DNA of 5,411 nucleotides, taken from positions 1-5,411 of the forward strand of contig JAEOSP010000579.1 in assembly GCA_016840305.1 (NCBI GenBank), given 5' to 3'. The translations under genes were made by a program, and so were the position numbers. The notes below the pieces were generated by a model. That model did not search any database, was not told the origin of the DNA, and saw only the letters and a program-made list of their open reading frames with translations. The stretch comes from Candidatus Hodarchaeota archaeon. Lineage in GTDB: Archaea > Asgardarchaeota > Heimdallarchaeia > Hodarchaeales > Hodarchaeaceae. Below, piece after piece: positions 1 to 5,095 of this stretch (positions within the stretch are counted from its first letter, which is position 1; each line of letters opens with the position of its first letter).

Positions 1-50
1 ATTTTACGGTTTAGAGGGAATACATACCATTTAATTTCGGACAATTCAGT

Positions 51-76
51 GATCACATTAAGAAAAGTATATACTA
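51..76 (+). promoter_or_regulatory. TATA-like promoter with upstream TGATCA palindrome
   Basis: A purine-rich tract (AAGAAAAG, 60-67) leads into TATATAC at 68-74, the arrangement expected of an archaeal BRE plus TATA box. The box is itself symmetric: AGTATATACT at 66-75 is a perfect 10-bp palindrome. The palindrome GTGATCAC (49-56) lies just upstream. Bases 51-72 match 5057-5078 at 19 of 22 positions with no gap. A transcript would be expected to start near 95-100, leaving a leader of about 130 bases before ATG 227. The element is inferred from sequence only. Confidence 0.4.
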
Positions 77-92
77 GGAATCAAAGAATTGA

Positions 93-209
93 ATGAAAAT
101 CGCTAAAGAGGAGCGAAAGTATATTTATAACTGGAATATTGTTATTATCTTAATTTTCCAGGCATCAAATTATTTGGAGGAGAAATTATTTTCTATTTCG
201 ATCGAATAA
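93..209 (+). CDS. Doubtful 38-codon ORF
   Basis: ATG at 93-95 opens a 38-codon frame that closes with TAA at 207-209, 17 bases before the ATG of the mannosyltransferase gene. The peptide has a charged start (MKIAKEERK), a short hydrophobic middle (about residues 14-22) and a mixed tail. It resembles no family I know. Its ATG overlaps a TGA in another frame as ATGA (93-96), the pattern of translational coupling, but the upstream frame is unproven. Against it: no well-placed Shine-Dalgarno site, a second TATA-like element inside it (120-130), and a strong Shine-Dalgarno site near its end that serves another frame. It is more likely leader sequence than a gene. Confidence 0.15.
   Translation: MKIAKEERKYIYNWNIVIILIFQASNYLEEKLFSISIE
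116..130 (+). promoter_or_regulatory. TATA box for the mannosyltransferase gene
   Basis: AAAG at 116-119 followed by TATATTTATAA (120-130) is a good archaeal TATA box behind a purine-rich BRE-like stretch. At the usual spacing of about 25 bases the transcript would start near 150. That places the GGAGGAG at 176-182 inside the leader, roughly 25 bases from the 5' end. This makes it a better proximal promoter for the gene at 227 than the element at 67-75, although both could be used. Confidence 0.45.
176..182 (+). promoter_or_regulatory. Strong Shine-Dalgarno site lacking a canonical start
   Basis: GGAGGAG is close to a perfect anti-16S match. No ATG, GTG or TTG follows within normal spacing; the annotated ATG of the mannosyltransferase gene is 44 bases further on. 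In that gene's frame two ATT codons stand at 185-187 and 188-190, and the frame stays open through to 227. The site either marks a non-canonical ATT start at 188, which would add 13 residues, or acts at a distance through leader folding, or is fortuitous. Confidence 0.45.
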
Positions 210-226
210 ATCGTTATTACACTGTC

Positions 227-1564
227 ATGACTGACTGGGTAAGACTTCATGCTCTTATTTTCACTCTTACAACATTTATTTTTGTTAAACTTATTTTACT
301 AGGGATTCTTCTCATTATTTTCACTTTTTTTGATTTCTCTTTGGGTGATGATATTTTTCCTAATTATTATACCAATAATCTTCTTGTTGATTTACTAGGT
401 ACTCGGTGGGATTCAACGTACTATTTAACAATTGCAGAATCAGGTAGGTATTACGATCCTTATCGACTTGGGAGTGTTTCTCCTATATGGAATTTTCCTC
501 CACTCTATCCGTTCTTCATAAGGCTTGTTATGAATTTCGGAACACTCGTTAATATTGCAATCCCTGTCGCTACTGCTGGTGTGCTCGTGGCTAATCTGTT
601 TTCCATTTTATCTGTTGTGTGCTGTTTTTACCTAAGTCGGTTATATTTTGGAGAGGGAAAAGCAATAGGAGCAACCTTATTGTTTGCTTTTTTCCCCCCT
701 GTACTTGCTTTTTCTACTGTGGCATATTCAGAACCTGTATTTCTCACTTTTCTCATACTTTCCTGGTATTTTTTTGAAAAAGAAAAATATAAATCAGCTG
801 GTTTAACTCTAGCAATTGCAACTCTTGCAAGATACCCTGGTGCTTTGATTTTCTTCCTCTATATTCCAGTTTATTTTGGTCGAAAGATCAAGGAACGTGG
901 ATTCCGTTCAGCTATGGGTTGTATATTAGCTATCCCCTTATTTCCTCTATTAGTATTAATTTCAGGAATTAAACGTTTCTTATTCACGATAGATGAACGA
1001 TTAACTTCTTCAGTGAGTTGGGGCGATACATGGAGCAATCTAAAATTTTCTGATCATAACCGAGAGAAAATCGAGCAACTTCTGATGTTTTTTGATTTAA
1101 ATCTCAGTTGGGTGCTTATTTTTGGTTTAATACCCTTAGGGTGGCTTTATTTCATTAATTCACTCTCTCCAATGCCTATTGATGAAGTAACTACTACTTA
1201 TTGGGGTGCAAAGTTTCTTTACCCCATGGCTGGGTTGATTGAATTTCTTAAAGGAGGAGATATCAAGTGGACTCTTGAAAAATATACTTTTGTCTTCTTA
1301 TTCCTTACTCTCGGATTATTTGCTCTTTTCAAACGACCTAGTTTTTCTCTACTAATTATTGGGCAAAGTTTATTTTACACAGGGTTTACTGGGAATCACG
1401 CTTGGGCTGTCCCGCGATATATTGGTACGATTTTTCTTGGGCCTATGGTTCTTGCCGAGGAAATATCTTCAACCAAGTTGTTCATACTTATTCTAGAATT
1501 ATTCGTGCTTTATGGATTTAAAATACTGTGGTCATTCTGTACAAGAAGTTATTGGCTAATCTAA
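227..1564 (+). CDS. PIG-V-like GT-C mannosyltransferase, polytopic membrane protein
   Basis: This 445-residue integral membrane protein is probably a polyprenyl-phosphate-mannose-dependent glycosyltransferase of the GT-C fold, closest in pattern to PIG-V (the second mannosyltransferase of eukaryotic GPI synthesis) and its prokaryotic relatives. After the first membrane segment (about residues 8-35), the first external loop holds the hallmark RWDSTYYLTIAESGRYY (60-76), whose W61-D62 pair matches the expected catalytic aspartate. NFPPLYP (89-95) follows. Other family-like signatures are FAFFPP (153-158), AYSEP (166-170), ATLARYPG (198-205) and PRYIG (396-400) near the last helices. I count about nine to eleven hydrophobic segments, and the length is typical. 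It probably adds mannose to a lipid-linked glycan or glycolipid on the outer membrane face; the true acceptor cannot be read from sequence. ATG 227 has no Shine-Dalgarno site of its own; an in-frame ATT at 188 behind GGAGGAG is an alternative start. Confidence 0.8.
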   Translation: MTDWVRLHALIFTLTTFIFVKLILLGILLIIFTFFDFSLGDDIFPNYYTNNLLVDLLGTRWDSTYYLTIAESGRYYDPYRLGSVSPIWNFPPLYPFFIRLVMNFGTLVNIAIPVATAGVLVANLFSILSVVCCFYLSRLYFGEGKAIGATLLFAFFPPVLAFSTVAYSEPVFLTFLILSWYFFEKEKYKSAGLTLAIATLARYPGALIFFLYIPVYFGRKIKERGFRSAMGCILAIPLFPLLVLISGIKRFLFTIDERLTSSVSWGDTWSNLKFSDHNREKIEQLLMFFDLNLSWVLIFGLIPLGWLYFINSLSPMPIDEVTTTYWGAKFLYPMAGLIEFLKGGDIKWTLEKYTFVFLFLTLGLFALFKRPSFSLLIIGQSLFYTGFTGNHAWAVPRYIGTIFLGPMVLAEEISSTKLFILILELFVLYGFKILWSFCTRSYWLI

Positions 1565-1611
1565 ATATTTTTACCTCTTGGAACTTTAATCATCCAGATT
1601 ATGAGTTTGCT
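1565..1611. terminator. Convergent gap, weak T-run terminator for the + gene
   Basis: Forty-seven bases separate the convergent mannosyltransferase and rhodanese-TusA genes. A T5 run (1568-1572) lies four bases after the plus-strand stop codon and is the kind of oligo-T signal archaeal RNA polymerase can use. There is no hairpin. No comparable T-run is visible for the minus-strand gene. The call rests on position and one short run. Confidence 0.3.
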
Positions 1612-2349
1612 TTACATCATTCGCTTGACAAGATAACGGAAATCTTTAGGGCCACGTTCCTCAAAAACTAAGAGTTCATTTTCAGTAGATCGAACCCAAG
1701 CTGGAATATCAGCTTTACTTCCTGGATCAGTAGCTAAAATTTCTAATACTTGACCAATCTTCAATGCTTTCAATGCTTTCATTGATTTTAAAACAGGTGT
1801 TGGACAGCTAAAATTCCGGGCATCTACGGTATAGTGGATTTCACCCTTATATTCTTCGTCCAAGGATTGAATTACTTCAATTATTTCAGCTTTGCCTTTT
1901 ACTTCCTCGGATCTAATATCATCGCCTTTAGTGGTGGGATAACCTTTTTTCACCCATGAATCCATACCTTCGCGTAAGCTTTTAACATCTTTAAACCCTG
2001 CTTTGACCAGTACATCAACAGCAGCTAAGGATAATCCTCCTCCCGGACAACAGGTAATTATTTCCTTTTCTTTGAATGGTAGAAGTTCCTTTGACTTCGC
2101 TATTTTTGTAATGGGTATTAATTTTGCATTCGGAATATGAACTTCATTAAATTCTGGAACAGTACGAATATCAAGTATTAACGGAGGGTTATTAGAATTA
2201 AATCGATCAAGTAACTCATCAACAGTAATTTCGGACCATTCAGATTTACTATATGAGAATATTAACTTGAAGGAGATCCTCCAATATCTTAATGCGTTTT
2301 TCAAATAATAACCTATTCCTGTTATCTTCTCACGAAATGATCTCGCCAT
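1612..2349 (-). CDS. Rhodanese-TusA fusion, sulfur-carrier protein
   Basis: This 245-residue protein joins two sulfur-handling domains. Residues about 41-140 form a rhodanese domain: LILDIRTVPEFNEVHIPNA (57-75) carries the D-R and H-I-P-N-A signatures, and the active loop is C101-P-G-G-G-L-S107, fitting the C-x-x-G-x-x-S persulfide loop. The conserved GMDSW (128-132) follows. After a charged linker (about 141-170), residues about 171-243 form a TusA/SirA-like domain with the CPTP motif at 182-185; C182 is the expected persulfide carrier. The fusion suggests relay of sulfane sulfur from C101 to C182 and on to an acceptor such as tRNA thiolation, cofactor synthesis or sulfur oxidation; the acceptor is unknown. 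The first 35 residues are basic and aromatic without a clear signal peptide, so it is probably cytoplasmic and perhaps membrane-associated. AGGTG (2358-2362, minus strand) sits 8 bases before ATG. The MDR gene lies 30 bases upstream, so co-transcription is likely. Confidence 0.87.
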   Translation of the reverse strand: MARSFREKITGIGYYLKNALRYWRISFKLIFSYSKSEWSEITVDELLDRFNSNNPPLILDIRTVPEFNEVHIPNAKLIPITKIAKSKELLPFKEKEIITCCPGGGLSLAAVDVLVKAGFKDVKSLREGMDSWVKKGYPTTKGDDIRSEEVKGKAEIIEVIQSLDEEYKGEIHYTVDARNFSCPTPVLKSMKALKALKIGQVLEILATDPGSKADIPAWVRSTENELLVFEERGPKDFRYLVKRMM

Positions 2350-2357
2350 ACTATTTT

Positions 2358-2362
2358 CACCT
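2358..2362 (-). promoter_or_regulatory. Shine-Dalgarno site of the rhodanese-TusA gene
   Basis: Read on the minus strand this is AGGTG followed by AAAATAGT and then ATG at 2349-2347. The 8-base spacing is normal and supports this start codon. The site lies in the 30-base gap after the MDR gene, consistent with independent initiation within a shared transcript. Confidence 0.6.
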
Positions 2363-2379
2363 ATTCTAAATACATAAAG

Positions 2380-3318
2380 CTAAGTTTCGTTTTTTTCCAT
2401 GACAGTGATGACTACATTCCCTTTCTTTCTACCTGTTTCCACATAGCGATGAGCTTCAACGATTTGGTCTAACGTGTAGGTTCTATCGATCACTGCTTTA
2501 AGTTTTCCTTCCTCAATCAGCTCTTTAAGCTCTTTAAGCAAGCTGGGCCCATCCTTTTTCTTTATTTTATCTGATGCTTTGTCGATATTGAGATAGATAC
2601 CTGTCTGCTTTAGAGATTTTTTACCAAGTTTAGATGGAAATTTATCTACTGCGTCAAAGAAAACATCGTATTTCTCAAAATTGTCGGTGAAATCTTCTTT
2701 TGTATAATCTAGCACCTTATTAGCTCCTAAGGACTTAACAAGTGCTAAATTAGATGTACTACACACTCCTGTCACTTCTGCTCCAAATGATTTGGCAAGT
2801 TGAATTGCAAATGTCCCAATGCTACCTGATGCACCATAGATAAGGACTTTTTGACCACTCTGAATATTTGCTTGTTTAATAACGCCCAAAGCAGTAATCC
2901 CCCCGGCTGGAATAACTGTGGCTTCCTCAAAAGTCATATTGGTTGGCTTTAATGTCAATACTCCGTCTTCAGGCATAGTTACATACTCAGCATACCCTCC
3001 AAAACCAGTCCAAAAGGTAGAGGCAAAGACTTGATCACCGTTTTTGAATAACGATACATCCTTTCCGGTACTGACTATTTCGCCTGCAATCTCCATCCCA
3101 AGGATTGAGTTTTTGAGTTTTCTAATACCCAAAATTAATCTAGCAGGAATCCAAAATGCACGAGGAACATCAAACTTCCTCATTCTCACATCTCCCCTGT
3201 GGACCGTTGTTGCATGAATTTTTATTAAAACTTCATTATTTTTCGGAATAGGCTCGTCTATCTCATAGATAGACAAAACCTCTGGAGCCCCATATTTTGT
3301 TGCGATAACTGCTTTCAT
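2380..3318 (-). CDS. NAD(P)-dependent MDR oxidoreductase, zinc-free type
   Basis: This 312-residue enzyme belongs to the medium-chain dehydrogenase/reductase superfamily, in the quinone-oxidoreductase-like branch often labelled NAD(P)-dependent alcohol dehydrogenase. The N-terminal GroES-like domain runs to about residue 125 and has [31 protein letters not shown] (28-43) and [13 protein letters not shown] (73-85). The GMEIAG segment replaces the GHE zinc-site motif of true alcohol dehydrogenases, and no structural-zinc cysteine cluster is present, so it should be metal-free. The nucleotide-binding domain has [16 protein letters not shown] (161-176), followed by VTGVCST and YDVFFDAV (217-224). 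The C-terminus ends with the family-like [19 protein letters not shown]. The region after residue 240 is lysine-rich and, from memory, shorter than usual for this branch, where a hydrophobic stretch normally sits. It probably reduces a quinone, enone or aldehyde in the cytoplasm; the substrate is unknown. AAGGT lies 7 bases before ATG. It is the first gene of a probable operon with the sulfur-carrier gene. Confidence 0.86.
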   Translation of the reverse strand: MKAVIATKYGAPEVLSIYEIDEPIPKNNEVLIKIHATTVHRGDVRMRKFDVPRAFWIPARLILGIRKLKNSILGMEIAGEIVSTGKDVSLFKNGDQVFASTFWTGFGGYAEYVTMPEDGVLTLKPTNMTFEEATVIPAGGITALGVIKQANIQSGQKVLIYGASGSIGTFAIQLAKSFGAEVTGVCSTSNLALVKSLGANKVLDYTKEDFTDNFEKYDVFFDAVDKFPSKLGKKSLKQTGIYLNIDKASDKIKKKDGPSLLKELKELIEEGKLKAVIDRTYTLDQIVEAHRYVETGRKKGNVVITVMEKNET

Positions 3319-3325
3319 TTCTTTT

Positions 3326-3330
3326 ACCTT
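3326..3330 (-). promoter_or_regulatory. Shine-Dalgarno site of the MDR gene
   Basis: On the minus strand this reads AAGGT, then AAAAGAA, then ATG at 3318-3316. The 7-base spacing is ideal and supports the chosen start. Confidence 0.6.
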
Positions 3331-3364
3331 CGAATATTTTTAGTTTTCTATGTATTTTCTTTAT

Positions 3365-3380
3365 TAAATATAAAAAGACA
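3365..3380 (-). promoter_or_regulatory. TATA box of the MDR / rhodanese-TusA operon
   Basis: On the minus strand the sequence reads TGTCTTTTTATATTTA. TTTATATTT (3374-3366) is a canonical archaeal TATA box. It lies about 50 bases upstream of the MDR start codon, so transcription would begin near 3344-3340 and give a short leader of roughly 22-26 bases that includes the AAGGT site. No palindrome like those at 49-56 or 5053-5064 accompanies it. Confidence 0.5.
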
Positions 3381-3571
3381 GAGGGATATTACTTCTACCT
3401 GTCCTAGTTAGATTTTATGGGTCTCATGCGATTACTGGTGAATAGCATCTTTTCACTCTAAGCCATACCACAAAAGTACTCTATTTATCCAGATTTCGAA
3501 AATTGTATTAGATATCTCCCTTATCAAATGTGATTTTGAGGAGTTTCAGTCTTAAGGAGAATAATTTTACG

Positions 3572-5029
3572 CTATTTCTTTGTAGTACCTTTATCACGGC
3601 GATATTTCATGAAAATGACATATGAAACCATTACTAGGCTGAAAAACAAGAGTGAAAACCCAGAAACATTACCAGAACTAGAAAGACTAAGGTTTCTAAA
3701 GATAAGGCTTTCTTTGTACAAGACATCAAAAAGATCCCATGTGTTGTCATATTGAGGTACAAAGCCGAATCCTTGATTCAGAAAAAGTATCACACCAAGC
3801 TCTGCTTCCTGATTGAAAAGCATTAGCGAATTAGTACCAAATACTCTTCCGCCATGTCCTTGAAGAAAATGTGTCAAATGCTTTCCATCCAGTTCAATAC
3901 TAATTAGTATATCATTCATCCATCCAAATCCATAACTATCATGGAAACTGATACCGTAGTCTTCTAAACTTTCATTGTGCATAAGATTGATTGATTCCTC
4001 GGACAGCATTCTATTATCTTGATACATTCCATTATTCATATGAGCTATCAAATAGCGAGCTAAATCTGTTGTTGTTGATCGTAAAGCTCCTGCTCCTAGT
4101 TCATCTAAATTAAAGATGGGAAGATGATAATTATCATTTTCATCAGTAGTGTAATTATATACATTTTCTTCTTCTGGAATCCATTCATAGGAAAAAGCTA
4201 CACCATCAGACGGATAAGATTGATAGGTGTAATGAGTATTGGACATATTCAAGGGATCAAATATATTGGATTCGAAGTACTCTTCAATGGTTTGATTTGA
4301 TAGACACTCTACTAAATAACCTAGAAGATCGAATCCTAAGTTAGAATAAGCTAATCGAGTTCTTCCGTAAGAATCTCTTTGCTTTTCTCCAGGAGCCCAT
4401 GTTCCCCAAACTTCTTCTTCAGTAGTGTAGTTTAATTCAGATGAAAAAATAACGTCATCTATCCAAGCGGGAAAAGAAGGTAAGCTTTCATTCGTTGAAC
4501 CTTCTTTCAAATCCAAGTCATTAAAAACAAAAGACTGATAGAATGGTCCACCCCGGAGAAGACTTGACTGATGAAGAAGCAGATTCCTGAAAGTAATTGG
4601 TGTATTGGGGTAATTAGGGTTTCTTAACGAAAATGGAAGATAATAATTAACATCCTCATCTAAATCAAATATTCCCCGTTCATAAAGTTGAAGTAGAGCT
4701 GTTGCTGTAAAAGTTTTGGTAATACTACCAATCTGAAATGCCACATTCTCATTAGGTTGCTCACCATATCCTTTGGACCAAATTATATTATCTTGATAAA
4801 CCACACTTGCGGCTAGTGATGGAATATTTCCTTCCAGCATGAATTGAGCAATGTTTTCATCAAAACTGGAATTAAAGGCTAGTTTATCATTCTCCTGAAG
4901 TGAATTCCTTATAGTTAAATAATGTGACTCATTATTCCTTAAAGGAAAGCTTATTCCTTTACTTACTGGTAGTAGTACGATAAGTAACATTGATATCGTA
5001 AATAAATTTATCTTAGTCATTGAATTCAT
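3572..5029 (-). CDS. Membrane-anchored class C beta-lactamase-fold serine hydrolase
   Basis: This 485-residue ectoenzyme has the serine hydrolase fold shared by class C beta-lactamases, DD-peptidases and esterases (MEROPS S12-like). An N-terminal signal segment (about residues 8-24) precedes the catalytic domain (about 55-435). The three active-site motifs are present: S102-I-T-K105 with the nucleophilic serine, Y228-S-N230, and H392-G-G394 in place of K-T-G. A C-terminal helix (about 456-474) followed by KYRRDKGTTKK gives a type I anchor with the catalytic domain outside. About 70 residues between the LLLHQSSL stretch and YSN include an acidic insertion, and PGEKQRDSYGRTRLAYSN is longer than the usual PGxxFxYSN link. 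Ten N-X-S/T sequons occur (N33, 53, 180, 200, 245, 261, 292, 352, 446, 454), suggesting glycosylation. The substrate is unknown; the family includes esterases and peptidases, and an archaeon would lack murein. On the minus strand AGGA lies 3 bases before ATG 5029, while ATG 5020 (Met4) is an alternative start at 12 bases. Confidence 0.87.
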   Translation of the reverse strand: MNSMTKINLFTISMLLIVLLPVSKGISFPLRNNESHYLTIRNSLQENDKLAFNSSFDENIAQFMLEGNIPSLAASVVYQDNIIWSKGYGEQPNENVAFQIGSITKTFTATALLQLYERGIFDLDEDVNYYLPFSLRNPNYPNTPITFRNLLLHQSSLLRGGPFYQSFVFNDLDLKEGSTNESLPSFPAWIDDVIFSSELNYTTEEEVWGTWAPGEKQRDSYGRTRLAYSNLGFDLLGYLVECLSNQTIEEYFESNIFDPLNMSNTHYTYQSYPSDGVAFSYEWIPEEENVYNYTTDENDNYHLPIFNLDELGAGALRSTTTDLARYLIAHMNNGMYQDNRMLSEESINLMHNESLEDYGISFHDSYGFGWMNDILISIELDGKHLTHFLQGHGGRVFGTNSLMLFNQEAELGVILFLNQGFGFVPQYDNTWDLFDVLYKESLIFRNLSLSSSGNVSGFSLLFFSLVMVSYVIFMKYRRDKGTTKK

Positions 5030-5052
5030 TCATCCTACCCATCTAATTTATT

Positions 5053-5064
5053 ACTTGATCAAGT
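5053..5064. promoter_or_regulatory. 12-bp palindrome, candidate operator
   Basis: ACTTGATCAAGT is a perfect 12-bp inverted repeat between the divergent hydrolase (minus) and DUF4332 (plus) reading frames. For the hydrolase it falls between the TATA-like box (5080-5073) and the predicted transcript start near 5050, where a bound protein would block initiation. For the plus strand it lies just upstream of the A-tract and TATA-like box. Its TGATCA core and its distance to the box repeat those of the palindrome at 49-56. Regulation is inferred from position and symmetry. Confidence 0.4.
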
Positions 5065-5080
5065 TAAAAAAAGTATATGT
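5064..5080. promoter_or_regulatory. TATA-like box in divergent promoter region
   Basis: An A7 tract (5066-5072) runs into GTATATGT (5073-5080), which reads ACATATAC on the minus strand. For the minus-strand hydrolase it stands 44 bases before ATG 5029 and predicts a leader of about 20 bases with the AGGA site, a sensible arrangement. For the plus strand the BRE-like purine tract is better, but the predicted start near 5100-5105 would fall just after the only in-frame ATG (5096). The hydrolase is therefore the surer client. Confidence 0.45.
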
Positions 5081-5095
5081 AAAGGTTAGGGTCGG

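Larger units (their letters stand above)
1..226. other. Upstream region of the mannosyltransferase gene
   Basis: This stretch has no convincing gene. It holds two TATA-like elements on the plus strand (67-75 and 120-130), an 8-bp palindrome GTGATCAC at 49-56, a strong Shine-Dalgarno sequence GGAGGAG at 176-182, and a 10-bp palindrome TTCGATCGAA at 197-206. Plus frame 1 is open from the window edge to a TGA at 94-96, so bases 1-96 could be the tail of an upstream gene. However, 31 open codons in AT-rich DNA is not far from chance, and the first TATA-like element would then lie inside a coding region. The frame starting at ATG 93 (38 codons) is listed separately with low confidence. Confidence 0.6.
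3319..3571. other. Intergenic spacer between hydrolase and MDR genes
   Basis: This 253-base spacer separates the end of the serine hydrolase gene from the start of the MDR gene, both on the minus strand. It contains the MDR promoter and Shine-Dalgarno site at its left end. I see no tRNA-like fold, no convincing ORF on either strand (the longest plus-strand ATG frames are about a dozen codons) and no clear repeat. No strong oligo-T terminator for the hydrolase transcript is visible on the minus strand. The length and the internal TATA box suggest the two genes are separately transcribed. Confidence 0.55.

Noticed and set aside
1..60. Minus-strand gene starting left of the window from a divergent promoter, by analogy with the right end
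   Set aside because: Minus-strand ATGs at 30-28 and 25-23 run into stops within nine and five codons, and there is no Shine-Dalgarno site before them.
150..161. TTTTCCAG resembling a eukaryotic 3' splice site
   Set aside because: There is no matching donor or branch context, and spliceosomal introns are not expected in this kind of compact prokaryotic layout.
885..895. Further GATCA/TGATCA occurrences inside genes (about 885, 1051, 3032, 4254)
   Set aside because: They lie in coding sequence without an adjacent A-tract and TATA-like box, so they are taken as chance matches.
3319..3571. tRNA, small RNA or CRISPR repeat in the 253-base spacer
   Set aside because: No cloverleaf-like pairing, no repeated units and no GC-rich island could be found by eye.
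3530..3630. Plus-strand GTG frame with internal AGGAG and AAGGAG sequences
   Set aside because: It mostly overlaps the hydrolase gene's 3' end antisense, has no recognisable product, and the purine runs have no ATG at useful spacing.
5064..5080. Clean promoter for the DUF4332 gene
   Set aside because: At normal spacing the transcript would begin near 5100-5105, downstream of ATG 5096, so the plus-strand use of this box is not well supported.
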